Shown here in pieces: positions 36,009 to 44,433 of a DNA stretch of 64,000 bases (the first letter of the stretch is position 1; each line of letters begins with the position of its first letter). Below the pieces are notes generated by a model, which searched no databases, was not told where the DNA came from, and saw only the letters and a program-made list of their open reading frames with translations. A program made the position numbers and the translations under genes. Origin of the DNA: JARRLC01 sp050290865. GTDB taxonomy: Bacteria > Pseudomonadota > Alphaproteobacteria > Rhizobiales > Rhodomicrobiaceae. The stretch lies in assembly GCA_050290865.1 (NCBI GenBank), contig JBNKIW010000009.1, forward strand, positions 50,284 through 114,283, written 5' to 3'.

Positions 36009-36416
36009 ATGAAACCCAACGAGACCTTGCTAAAGTTGCGCCGGTTCGAGGTCAACGAGAAGCAGCAGAAGGTCGCCGACATCGAGATGATGATCGCCGA
36101 CTTCAAGCGCATCGCCGACGATCTTTCCCGCCAGATCGAAGCCGAGGAGGAAGCCTCGGGCATTCGCGACGTCAAGCATTTCGCCTACCCGACTTACGCC
36201 AAGGCTGCGGCGCAGCGGCGCAGCAATCTGACCTCGTCGATCGCGGGGCTGGAGGCCAGGCTCGAAGAGGCGAGGGCGCAGCTCGCCGATGCTCTGGAGG
36301 AGCTGAAGAAATCCGAACTGGTCAGCGAGCGCTCGACGCATGAACATACGATTCGCCCGCCGCACCCGATCCCCGGCGGCCTGCGCCGGCTGGAGACGGC
36401 CACCAAGCGCGCCTGA
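36009..36416 (+). CDS. fliJ: FliJ-like flagellar export accessory protein
   Basis: A 135-residue, almost entirely helical protein with long heptad patterns: LRRFEVNEKQQKVADIEMMI and then GLEARLEEARAQLADALEEL predict an antiparallel coiled coil, the FliJ fold. FliJ stimulates the flagellar export ATPase. The gene lies divergent to ctrA, as in many Rhizobiales. ATG 36009 has GGAGGG 12 bases upstream; GTG 36000 is in frame but too close to it. The C-terminus (HPIPGGLRRLETATKRA) is basic and unstructured. Sequence conservation of FliJ is low, so the call rests on coiled coil plus context. Confidence 0.7.
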   Translation: MKPNETLLKLRRFEVNEKQQKVADIEMMIADFKRIADDLSRQIEAEEEASGIRDVKHFAYPTYAKAAAQRRSNLTSSIAGLEARLEEARAQLADALEELKKSELVSERSTHEHTIRPPHPIPGGLRRLETATKRA

Positions 36417-36526
36417 CATCTTCCGCGCGTGCTCTGACGCGTGAACGGCCCGAAATGCTCGCCCCGACGCCCCGCGCAAGGAGGCATCGGGTGCGCGAGC
36501 GACTGACGCAGCCCTGCAACGCCCGG

Positions 36527-36555
36527 AAACCGGGTTGTGCAGAGTTTCCCGGTTT
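36527..36555 (+). terminator. Hairpin terminator after fliJ-like gene
   Basis: AAACCGGG at 36527-36534 pairs with CCCGGTTT at 36548-36555, and the outer GGA/TCC bases can extend the stem. A T-containing tail (TCCTT) follows. It lies between the fliJ-like gene and yajQ, so it probably ends the first transcript. Confidence 0.55.
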
Positions 36556-36611
36556 TCCTTGCAAGCCGCCCGGAAATTCCAAGACTAGGGGCAGCCAAGG
36601 AGACGTGAGTC

Positions 36612-37097
36612 GTGCCATCCTTCGATATCGTTTCGCAGACGGACCTTTCGGAAGTCGATAACGCGCTGCAGAACATGTCGCGCGAGATCACGCAGCGCTA
36701 TGATTTCAAGGGGGCGGCCTCCCGCGCCGAACGCAAGGACACGGAAATCGTCATTCACGCGGACGACGATCTGAAGCTCAAGCAGATGCATGAATTGCTG
36801 CAATCGCATCTGGCGCGCCGTAAGATCGAACCCGGCGTGCTCGATTACGGGAGCGTGGAAAGAGCGGCCGGCCAGTCCGTGCGTCAGACGGTGGCCATTA
36901 AGACGGGGATCGCCAAGGAGCTTGCCAAGAAGCTGGTGAAGTCTATCAAGGACGCCAAGCTCAAAGTGCAGGTCGCGATCCAGGGGGAGGAACTGCGCGT
37001 TTCCGGCAAACAGCGCGACGACTTGCAGACGGCGATCGCTCATGTGAAGACGATGGGCGTCGAGCAGCCGCTGCAGTTCGTCAACTTCCGTGACTGA
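36612..37097 (+). CDS. yajQ: YajQ-family nucleotide-binding protein
   Basis: A 161-residue YajQ protein of two ferredoxin-like domains. It starts PSFDIVSQTDLSEVDNALQN and contains EITQRYDFKGAASRAERK, RRKIEPGVLDYGSVERAAGQ, the AKKLVKSIKDAKLKVQVAIQ segment and the terminal GVEQPLQFVNFRD, all typical. Some homologues bind cyclic di-GMP and modulate transcription or phage growth; that activity is assumed, not shown. It starts with GTG at 36612 after AAGGAGACG. The next gene, a lipoprotein, begins 31 bases later. Confidence 0.93.
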   Translation: MPSFDIVSQTDLSEVDNALQNMSREITQRYDFKGAASRAERKDTEIVIHADDDLKLKQMHELLQSHLARRKIEPGVLDYGSVERAAGQSVRQTVAIKTGIAKELAKKLVKSIKDAKLKVQVAIQGEELRVSGKQRDDLQTAIAHVKTMGVEQPLQFVNFRD

Positions 37098-37127
37098 CGC
37101 GTGCTGGTTTTTGGAGGGTATTTCTTC

Positions 37128-37784
37128 ATGCGTGCGTTTGCCCGTGCCGCAGGTTTCGTTGTTGCCGTTGCGCTGGGCGGCTGCGCGGAGGGGATCGGTT
37201 TGCCGGATATGCCGATGCTCAGCGGCGCTTCCGGCAATGCTGGCGGAACGGCCTACGCGGCAGCACAGGGGCCAGCGGTGGTAGCCGCTCTGGGCGACCT
37301 GCCTCCCCTTCCGGAGCGCAATCCGGTGAAGCGGCGCGTTGCCACCAGCCAGGGCGGGCGCGCTGCGAACAAGGCGGAAAGCAGCGGCTTCTCGCTGTCG
37401 AGCCTGGCGAAGATGAACATCCTGGCCGCAGGCGCCCCGGTGACCCCCGACACCGTTCACTCGGAGTCCTCGCCCGTGGCCGCCTACACCCTTATCGCTC
37501 AGCAGATCCATGCCTGCTGGCTGACCCCCGGCGCGTCGAAGCTGCCCAATCATGGCTTCCATGCCAGCGTCTCGCCGAAGGACGGCAGCACCGCCAAAAT
37601 CGTTCTTTATAAGAAAGGACCGGACAAGAGACGCGGCGTGCTGGTTTTCAGGATCGCGATCGGCGAGAGCGGTGGCGGTTCCGTCATCACGAGCCACAAC
37701 CGCCGTCTGGACGCAAAACTGGCCGACGCTTTCAAAGCCGATCTCGCCCGCTGGGCAAAGGGCGACGACCGTTGTAAAGGGTGA
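37128..37784 (+). CDS. Lipoprotein of unknown function, first of a paralogous tandem pair
   Basis: A 218-residue predicted outer-membrane or periplasmic lipoprotein. The signal peptide is MRAFARAAGFVVAVALGGC with the lipobox Cys at residue 19. A low-complexity Ala/Gly/Ser linker leads to a C-terminal domain of ~95 residues starting YTLIAQQIHACWLTPGA and ending WAKGDDRC. The QI-x-x-CW motif recalls TolA/TonB C-terminal domains in alphaproteobacteria, but the rest does not match clearly. ATG 37128 has GGAGGG upstream and gives a proper lipoprotein signal. The next gene carries a divergent copy of the same domain. Confidence 0.7.
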   Translation: MRAFARAAGFVVAVALGGCAEGIGLPDMPMLSGASGNAGGTAYAAAQGPAVVAALGDLPPLPERNPVKRRVATSQGGRAANKAESSGFSLSSLAKMNILAAGAPVTPDTVHSESSPVAAYTLIAQQIHACWLTPGASKLPNHGFHASVSPKDGSTAKIVLYKKGPDKRRGVLVFRIAIGESGGGSVITSHNRRLDAKLADAFKADLARWAKGDDRCKG

Positions 37785-37806
37785 TGCAATCTTGCCACAG
37801 GACACC

Positions 37807-38496
37807 ATGGCCCATTCAATCCCGCCCCCATTTTTGACATCATTCGCCAGCACGGTGATTCGTGGGGAATTGACGGGGAACGGGGGCAGGATTTTGCGCG
37901 CGCATGTGATCGGCGCCCTATGCTTGGTGGCGCTTGTTTTCGCTGGCTGTTCCAGGAAAGATCCGCAGTTGGCGAAGGTCGAAGGGTCCGAACCGCAGCG
38001 ACTGTCCTTCGGCAGACCGCAGGCGGTTAAGGCGGCCTTCGCCGCACAGATGCAGGCATGCTGGTTCAGCGGCACCTATCCCCTGCTCGGCGGCTATCAT
38101 TACAATGCCGGGTCCGGGATCGTCGAAGTGGCGAACGGCGAGGGCTCGGCCGAGCAGATCATCATTTCCACCGGCCAGGGAGAGAACGCGCAGGTCTTCC
38201 AGGTGCAGTTCACCCCCTTCAACGACAATACGCTCATTTCCACGCGCAGCGTCGCCTTTCCGCCAGAGCTCGCCGCACGCATGAAGCGCGATGTGGAAAC
38301 CTGGATTTTCGGCCGGAACGATTGCGGCGGTCCCGCGGCACCCGGCGCTTATGTGCCGCCCCTGCACAATGCGGTTGAGACGCAGCCCGAGGAGCGTTCG
38401 ACGCAATTGCAGCACGCGTCCCTGCCCGAAGCGGAGAACGCCCCCGGCTCGGCCGTCAGCTCATCCCGGGCGACGCTGTCGCGCGCACCCTACTGA
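37807..38496 (+). CDS. Lipoprotein of unknown function, second of the paralogous pair
   Basis: This protein has a lipoprotein signal (HVIGALCLVALVFAGCSRKD) and a C-terminal domain parallel to that of the preceding gene: FAAQMQACWFSGTYP early, a beta-rich middle, and VETWIFGRNDC at the end. Both copies share the QMQ/QIH-ACW and the final Trp...Cys. ATG 37807 gives a long n-region containing an acidic residue, which is unusual. TTG 37894, after a purine-rich GGGGGCAGG, would give MRAHVIGALCLVALVFAGC and is a realistic alternative. A disordered ~50-residue tail follows the domain. Function is unknown. Confidence 0.65.
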   Translation: MAHSIPPPFLTSFASTVIRGELTGNGGRILRAHVIGALCLVALVFAGCSRKDPQLAKVEGSEPQRLSFGRPQAVKAAFAAQMQACWFSGTYPLLGGYHYNAGSGIVEVANGEGSAEQIIISTGQGENAQVFQVQFTPFNDNTLISTRSVAFPPELAARMKRDVETWIFGRNDCGGPAAPGAYVPPLHNAVETQPEERSTQLQHASLPEAENAPGSAVSSSRATLSRAPY

Positions 38497-38529
38497 AATG
38501 CTGCGGCGCCTCTGAGGCAGGCCGCGCCC

Positions 38530-39018
38530 TCAGAAGTCGAACGTTCCCTGCGCCGGATGCGCGATTCTGCGGGTGACGTGAAGATGGACGATCTCCTGGC
38601 CAGTCGCCTCGTGCATCTTTGCCGTCACCATTGAGCGGTGACAGCGCGCGGGCGCTCTCTCCATGCAAAGCAGGCAGACCGGCTCGGCTGCCGCGGCTGC
38701 GAGAGCCTGGGAAAGTCCGCGCTGGCCGTCGCTGCCCGCCAGATGGGCCGAGAAAATCTCGCGGAAAGCTGCGGCGTGGCCGGCTCGGGCTGCTTCCCGC
38801 CCGGGTGGCGGGTTCCCCAGTTCGCGGATGTGGGTGTAGGCGATGCCGTATCGCCCGAGCGCGGCCGCGAGCGGCTCCGAAGAGAATTCCTGGTGGCGCG
38901 AATACGGAACTTCGCGAACATCCAGGACGCGCGAAACACCGGCCTTCTTGAGCGTGGCGATCAGATCCTCGACCGCCGCACCCTCATAGCCGATCGTGCA
39001 GATGCACGGCAAAGTCAT
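38530..39018 (-). CDS. DUF488 family protein
   Basis: A 162-residue cytoplasmic DUF488 protein. Hallmarks are CTIGYEGAAVEDLIATLKKA at the N-terminus, VLDVREVPYSRHQEFSSEPL, YTHIRELGNPPPGR and the cysteine-rich VCLLCMERAPARCHRSMVTA. The family is widespread and of unknown biochemical role; the conserved CxxxE...CHR motif looks like an active or metal-binding site. It faces away from the LysM gene, with a 296-base gap in which I saw no other gene. Confidence 0.85.
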   Translation of the reverse strand: MTLPCICTIGYEGAAVEDLIATLKKAGVSRVLDVREVPYSRHQEFSSEPLAAALGRYGIAYTHIRELGNPPPGREAARAGHAAAFREIFSAHLAGSDGQRGLSQALAAAAAEPVCLLCMERAPARCHRSMVTAKMHEATGQEIVHLHVTRRIAHPAQGTFDF

Positions 39019-39314
39019 GGCTCGTGCCTTTCCATCAACGCTTCGAAGCTAGCCATCCGCGGCATTGTTGTAAACAGGCGCCAGCCGAATCCAACAGGCA
39101 GGATGCGGGCGCGATCCTGGGGCGCTGCCGCTCCGCCTCGGCTGCCTCCATATTCGCCAAATTGTATTGTATCGAGACGGTGCTGGCTGGGGGTGCGGTA
39201 CCGTGCGGTATTGGTCCGGCCCGCGTTTTATGGTTAATGACGTCAAGAACGGTGGAAGCGAGCGTCCGTCTACGAGGGTGCGGCCGCGTGGATTGAGCGG
39301 AAAGGGGCGCGCCG

Positions 39315-40436
39315 ATGCGCAAAATGCGGATTTTGCTGCTGTTGATATTGGTCGCGATCGGGGTCCATATCGGCATCTACGGTCATCGCATGGGCTGGTA
39401 TGGCCCTGTCGGTAAGGACGCGGGCGAGCAGACCGCGCAGAAGCCCGACGCCCGGCAGCCGGATGCGGTGCGTCCCAGTTTCGACATCGTTCGCGCCGAG
39501 CCTTCCGGCGAGGTGGTGATGGCGGGACGCGCGGAGCCGGACTGGACCGTCTCAATCCAGAGCAATGGCGAAACGGTCGGCACGGCGAAGGCCGATGCAA
39601 ACGGCGAATGGATCATTCAGCCGAACAAGCCCCTGGCGCGCGGCGAGCATTCGCTGGAATTGAACGCGCAGGATCCGACGGGCAGGCGTACCGTTTACTC
39701 CAAGCAGCGGATCGCGCTGTCGCTGTCCGAACAGGAGCAGGGCCGTCCGCTTGTTGCCTTGACGGAGGAAGGCAAGCCTCCCCGCGTGTTGCAGACGCCG
39801 GTCAAAACCGCCAACGCAGGGACGGGGGGTAGCCTTGCAGACATGGGCGCGGCGGCCAAACAGGAAACCACTGCCGATCCCGCGAGCCCGATCAATTTCG
39901 TGGCCCTCGACTACGAGGAGGTGGGACAGAAAAGCATGCTTCACGCGACTGGCCGAGCGGCCCCGGGCGCGCGCGTGATGCTTTATATCGACAATGAATT
40001 TGCGGGTGCGGCCACCGCGGATGCGAGAGGGCAGTGGTCGTTGTCCGGGAACCGCGTCCTGACGGCGGGCGGTCATGACATTCGCGCCGACATGGTGGAT
40101 GCTGAGCAGGGCAAGGTCGTTGCGCGCGCCGAGGTGAAATTCGACCATCAGCCACGTCAGGAAGTGGCGGCGGTCGAGGACAAGACGGTCGATGGCGGGT
40201 TCTCCGCTGGCACGGCGGATCGCGAAGCGGATGCCGGTGCAAGCCAGGGAACGGCGAAAAAGCGGACCCGTGGCGGTCGTGAGGTGGTGATCGTCCGGCG
40301 TGGTGATACGCTGTGGCAGATTGCGCGCCGCTACTATGGCGACGGAACGAAATACACGAAGATTTTCAGGAACAACAAGAATCAGATTCGTAATCCCGAT
40401 CTGATCTACCCGCACCAGCGCTTCCAACTGCCGTAG
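39315..40436 (+). CDS. Membrane-anchored Ig-like and LysM domain protein
   Basis: A 373-residue envelope protein. It has one N-terminal transmembrane segment or uncleaved signal (ILLLLILVAIGVHIGIYGHR). Two Ig-like modules follow, beginning near PSFDIVRAEPSGEVVMAGRA and NFVALDYEEVGQKSMLHATG, each with a G-x-W-x-(I/L) strand (DANGEWIIQPN, DARGQWSLSGN). The C-terminal LysM domain, VVIVRRGDTLWQIARRYYGD to IYPHQRFQLP, should bind peptidoglycan. This plan is common in alphaproteobacteria, where it may tether envelope complexes. Convergent with the pilus locus. Confidence 0.83.
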   Translation: MRKMRILLLLILVAIGVHIGIYGHRMGWYGPVGKDAGEQTAQKPDARQPDAVRPSFDIVRAEPSGEVVMAGRAEPDWTVSIQSNGETVGTAKADANGEWIIQPNKPLARGEHSLELNAQDPTGRRTVYSKQRIALSLSEQEQGRPLVALTEEGKPPRVLQTPVKTANAGTGGSLADMGAAAKQETTADPASPINFVALDYEEVGQKSMLHATGRAAPGARVMLYIDNEFAGAATADARGQWSLSGNRVLTAGGHDIRADMVDAEQGKVVARAEVKFDHQPRQEVAAVEDKTVDGGFSAGTADREADAGASQGTAKKRTRGGREVVIVRRGDTLWQIARRYYGDGTKYTKIFRNNKNQIRNPDLIYPHQRFQLP

Positions 40437-40441
40437 AATTG

Positions 40442-40483
40442 GCCGGGGCGGTAAGCCGTCGCGATATTCGCCCGCGCCCCGGC
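40442..40483. terminator. Hairpin between the LysM gene and the convergent pilus operon
   Basis: GCCGGGGCG at 40442-40450 is perfectly complementary to CGCCCCGGC at 40475-40483 across a 24-base loop. It lies in the 73-base convergent gap and is symmetrical, so it could end transcripts from both sides. There is only a short T-rich stretch (TCCATTT) on the plus side. Confidence 0.5.
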
Positions 40484-40509
40484 TCCATTTCCGCGCGCCG
40501 CCGCGTCTG

Positions 40510-41517
40510 TCACGGTGCCGCGCCCTTGATTTCCACGGTGAGCACGTCTTCGTAACGTCCGGCGCGCTTCTGTGTCGTATCCCCGATGGTCACGGTGAGG
40601 GGGAAGCTCGCGTCCGCCTCGGGGCGCGTCGGCTGCTGGTCGCGCACGCTTGCCCCGGCCGCGAGGTCGAGCGCATGCCCTCCGAGCGTCGCTGTGTAGG
40701 GGATGCTCCAATTCTGCCCCGGCACGCCCGGCGTCAGAACCAGGGCACCGCCATGGTCCGACGCAACGTCCAGTTGATAGCTCAGATTACTGCGCGCCTG
40801 GATTTCAACGGTCCGCACGGCGCCCGTCGCCAGCTTGCCGAAGCGCATCGTCGTCTGAGAAGCGTCCGCTCCCTTGATATTGACGCTGAGGACGCGCGCG
40901 ACATCGTAATCGATGTGCAGAACCGCTGTTTGCAGAGGCGCGGCGCCCAGATGTCCGCTCTCGTCCAGGGCGTAGAGTTCGAGGCGGGCTTCGTCCGTAT
41001 AGACCCCCGGCGCAGCGGACTGCCCGCGTTCAATGAGGATCTGGAATTCGATCGGTGCGCTTGCCCCCGGTGCGACGGGGCTCTTCGTGCGAGCCGCGGG
41101 CGCGAAGGGAGGAGAAGCGGTTGTCAGGAGCGAGCGGCTGCCTTCGCTGGCAATGCTGTAGTCAAGCGTGCCGCCAAGTCTTGGATCCGTGTTCCTGGCG
41201 CGGAAGACCAGTGCATAAGCACAAGCCTTGGAGCCGGTATTGGTTATGGTGACATGATGATTGTCCGCCACGTTGGCCGGGCTGAAAGGGTCGTAGGCTG
41301 TCTTGCCATCGACGACCGTTCGAGCGCCGATCTGGCCCTGGCACGTCTCGGCGCCGGCGGTGCCGGGAGCGACGAGGGCGGTCCCCGCGACGCATAGCGC
41401 CACCCGGAATAGCGGATGCGAGAAGACATCGGCGCGCGACAGGATATGAAAGAAGGCGGCCGTGCGCAGCACGGGTGTGACCGCAAGATAGGCGGCGTGG
41501 CGCAACCATGGGATCAT
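40510..41517 (-). CDS. Pilus tip-like subunit with SCPU-type domains
   Basis: A 335-residue secreted protein, last gene of the chaperone-usher locus, overlapping the usher stop by 4 bases (ATGA). The signal peptide region is RVALCVAGTALVAPGTAGAE. Two beta-sandwich halves follow. The first (ARTVVDGKTAYDPFSPANVA) has a YALVFRARNTD strand. The second (VARVLSVNIKGADASQTTMR) ends with AGRYEDVLTVEIKGAAP, the donor-strand-type terminus of spore-coat-U/archaic pilins. In Csu-type systems the gene after the usher encodes the two-domain tip adhesin, which fits here by position and size; binding specificity is unknown. Confidence 0.7.
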   Translation of the reverse strand: MIPWLRHAAYLAVTPVLRTAAFFHILSRADVFSHPLFRVALCVAGTALVAPGTAGAETCQGQIGARTVVDGKTAYDPFSPANVADNHHVTITNTGSKACAYALVFRARNTDPRLGGTLDYSIASEGSRSLLTTASPPFAPAARTKSPVAPGASAPIEFQILIERGQSAAPGVYTDEARLELYALDESGHLGAAPLQTAVLHIDYDVARVLSVNIKGADASQTTMRFGKLATGAVRTVEIQARSNLSYQLDVASDHGGALVLTPGVPGQNWSIPYTATLGGHALDLAAGASVRDQQPTRPEADASFPLTVTIGDTTQKRAGRYEDVLTVEIKGAAP

Positions 41518-44393
41518 TGCACCCTCCCAGCGGGCTTGAGCGTGCCGAGCTTGACGAGCCCGACGGATTTTTCCGGAATTTCCAGGACATAGCGCGTCTT
41601 GGACGGCTCGGTCGCCATGTCCACGACCCAGCGGCCGGGACGCAGGCCCTGCGCGCCGAATTTGCCCGCGCGGTTGGTGAAGATGGTCACCTTGCGCCCC
41701 TGAGGCTGTCCTTCCTCGTACGCCTCGCCCGTCAGCAGCGTCACCGGCTTTCCCTCGGCATCCATGATCGTGCCGAAAGCGGTGACGGTGTAGTCCGAGC
41801 CGACCGTGAGCAGATATCCGCTCTTGTAGCCCGGGTAGAGGTCGAAGGCGCCCGATCCCAGGTCGTAGCCGACGGGCAGATTGCTGACGTCGATGGATAC
41901 GCGCGACGGCGAATAAGGCGAAACATCGGACAGGAGCGCCGGACCGAGGAGGCCGGATGATGCCCGTTTGGCGTCTGCCGACCCCGCGGACACCTCGCTC
42001 TCCGCGAGATTGTTGTGCGGGTTGATGATCGCGAACCCGCTGGATATCGGTCGTCCCACGGCCACGCGACCATCCGCGAATGCGATGGCGGTCCCCGCCG
42101 TAATCGAGGTTCGTTGATCGATGCTGTCCACGTCGAGGCCCGCTAGGCCGGTGTGCTGGGATACCGACAGTTCCGCGCGGTTGGCGGTGTAGGAGGCTGA
42201 ACCGTTGACGCTGTAATGGTCGTTGCCGCCGTCGAGCCCGGGCGAGCGGTCGAGTTCCACCTGCGTGCTCCAGCTTCCGATGCCGCTGCCTTCCTGGTGG
42301 CGGTAGGAAATCTGCGAATTGCCGGTCCGGGCGTCATGTCCGGCGTCGATGCTGGAATGCGCGCCGAGCCGGTAGTTCAGCCGCAGCGCCGCCTTGAAGC
42401 CGTCGGCAAGTCCGCTGTCGCTGCGCGGTTCGGAGCTGTCCGCATATCCGGCGGTCAAACCGGCGCTGAAATACGGTCCGAAGGAGCGGCCGAGCGAAAC
42501 GTCAACGCCGTAGCGGTCGCCGTCGTCGCCGCGGCCGATCGAATAATTGCCGGAAAGGCTGCCCGACAGCTCCCAGGGCAATTGCTGGGAATAGGCTGCG
42601 GACAGGCTCAGCATGGTGTCATTGCACGGGTCGGCGACGCTGACAGGGGCGAATTTCTCGCTGCGGTAGTCGATGGCGAGGCGGAAGGAGCGGCGGATGC
42701 CGTCCGCCCCTTCGATATTGGCGAGTTCGTAACCGATGTTGGCGGCGAAGCCCGCGCCATAGGTGAAGGAATTGCTCGCCGCGGCTTCCACGTCGAAAAA
42801 GCCGAACGCGGTCTGAAATGCCGCTCCGGTCCCGCCCATCATGGCATCCGGGTCGGCCTGGAAATGCACGCTGCCGGTCAGATCGGGCGTCAGGCCGCGC
42901 TCGTAGAAGCCGGTGACGACGGGCGTGGAGAAATCATACTCAAGGCCCGAATAGAGATTGTGGAAATCCTTGAGGCCGCCCGAATTGTACCGTGAGGCGA
43001 CGCCCGCGCTTAAGGCCCATTCGGAAACCCCGGGCGCCAGCAGCGACCGCCCGGAGAACACGGAGAAATTCAGCGTCCGCTTGTTGCCGAGGTTGTCCTC
43101 GATAACCAGCGAAATGTCGTTGGCCCCCGCCGAAAGGGGCAGATCGCTCATGTCGTAGTCCCCGGGGCGCAGATGCAGGCGGCGCGACACGTGACCGTTG
43201 ATGACCACGTCCACATTCGAGGGGCGTTCGATGCGGAAGGACTGGCTGCCGGTTGGGTGGATGCTCGCGGCGGGCTGGAGCTTCTGATAGGACTTCTCGA
43301 CCGAAACGCCGAGGAGATCGGAGCCGCCCTGCAGCCGCGCTTTCGGCGGGCTGACGTCGCCGGCGGAAAAGCGCAGCGCCTCGTCCGGCATATCGTAAAC
43401 GAAGCGCGACGAGCCGCGGCTGAACCCGCCTTCCATGTCGAAGGTCGCGCTGCTTTCGAGGACGATGTCCATCCAGCGGGTAGCGCCGTCGAAGCCCACG
43501 CGGGCATTCGCCGTGCTCTCGCCGTCATAGAAGGAATGGGTGGCGTAGTCGGCGCCCGCGCGCATGTTAAGATAGCTGGCGAAGATCGCCGGGGCTGACA
43601 GGTTCTCGCTGATGACCTGATCACGCTTGTGCCCCGCGCTGAGGCGGCCGGTGGCGCGCTGCTCGATGGTGGGGTTGATGGTCATCTCGACCTTGCCGGA
43701 GTCGAAGACGATGTCGAAGCCCGCGGACTTGATGGTGGCGAGGGGAAGATGGCCTTCGGGCGCGGACAGGTTCTTGAGGGTGTCGAGCGCTGCGGGGCGA
43801 AGGATGGGCGCGATCATCTTGAGGAGACGGTCCCTGGGCACGCTGACCCTGTCGCCGGGGGCAATGCGGGCGGCGACGTCGCCGAGATAGAAGTTGCCGT
43901 CGCGCAAGGGGACGGTGAGTTCGACGGTGCGGGCTGTCGCGCCCGTGGCCTTCATGCCGGAACCGGATTTCCTGCTGGACCACTGGATTTCGCCGGGCGC
44001 TTCTTCCTTTGCGGTGGCGGGGGCCGGATCGGGGTCGGGTTTCGGCTTGGGGGTTGAGGAAAAGGTCTTGGGCAGCGGGTAGCGGGGGAGATAGCCGGGC
44101 TGCTTTTTGACAGCGGTGGTGGTGGTGGCCAGGGGCTCAACCGGGCGGGCGGTGATACTGTCCACGGGGATGGAACCGCCGGTTCGCGAGGTGGGCGTGT
44201 GCCCGGCGACCGTCGATTCGGAGGTGGCGGGGGTGAGTTTGTCGCCCTTGGCGGCGCGTGAGGCGAGCTTGTCGGCTTTCGGCGTCGCGGCGGCGGCATG
44301 GCTTGCGGCCGCAAGGCTCAGCCCCGCGCCGCAGGCGCAAAACACCATGCGCATAGCAGCGCCCAGTATTGGCCGCACATCCTTTCGCATCAC
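41514..44393 (-). CDS. Outer-membrane usher protein, FimD/PapC family
   Basis: The 959-residue outer-membrane pore that assembles and secretes pili. A signal peptide is followed by an unusual Pro/Thr/Lys-rich region (about residues 35-135, including SSTPKPKPDPDPAPAT). The usher N-terminal domain then shows LTVPLRDGNFYLGDVAARI, the beta-barrel contains LNMRAGADYATHSFYDGEST and RFSAGDVSPPKARLQGGSDL, and the plug/middle region RRLHLRPGDYDMSDLPLSAG. The C-terminal domains include SRVSIDVSNLPVGYDLGSGA and TLLTGEAYEEGQPQGRKVTI. Its ATG follows the chaperone stop by 40 bases. Confidence 0.92.
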   Translation of the reverse strand: MMRKDVRPILGAAMRMVFCACGAGLSLAAASHAAAATPKADKLASRAAKGDKLTPATSESTVAGHTPTSRTGGSIPVDSITARPVEPLATTTTAVKKQPGYLPRYPLPKTFSSTPKPKPDPDPAPATAKEEAPGEIQWSSRKSGSGMKATGATARTVELTVPLRDGNFYLGDVAARIAPGDRVSVPRDRLLKMIAPILRPAALDTLKNLSAPEGHLPLATIKSAGFDIVFDSGKVEMTINPTIEQRATGRLSAGHKRDQVISENLSAPAIFASYLNMRAGADYATHSFYDGESTANARVGFDGATRWMDIVLESSATFDMEGGFSRGSSRFVYDMPDEALRFSAGDVSPPKARLQGGSDLLGVSVEKSYQKLQPAASIHPTGSQSFRIERPSNVDVVINGHVSRRLHLRPGDYDMSDLPLSAGANDISLVIEDNLGNKRTLNFSVFSGRSLLAPGVSEWALSAGVASRYNSGGLKDFHNLYSGLEYDFSTPVVTGFYERGLTPDLTGSVHFQADPDAMMGGTGAAFQTAFGFFDVEAAASNSFTYGAGFAANIGYELANIEGADGIRRSFRLAIDYRSEKFAPVSVADPCNDTMLSLSAAYSQQLPWELSGSLSGNYSIGRGDDGDRYGVDVSLGRSFGPYFSAGLTAGYADSSEPRSDSGLADGFKAALRLNYRLGAHSSIDAGHDARTGNSQISYRHQEGSGIGSWSTQVELDRSPGLDGGNDHYSVNGSASYTANRAELSVSQHTGLAGLDVDSIDQRTSITAGTAIAFADGRVAVGRPISSGFAIINPHNNLAESEVSAGSADAKRASSGLLGPALLSDVSPYSPSRVSIDVSNLPVGYDLGSGAFDLYPGYKSGYLLTVGSDYTVTAFGTIMDAEGKPVTLLTGEAYEEGQPQGRKVTIFTNRAGKFGAQGLRPGRWVVDMATEPSKTRYVLEIPEKSVGLVKLGTLKPAGRVQ

Positions 44394-44433
44394 GCCCCGT
44401 CCTGCCTCACTCTAGTGCCCCCAAAGCCCGGTT

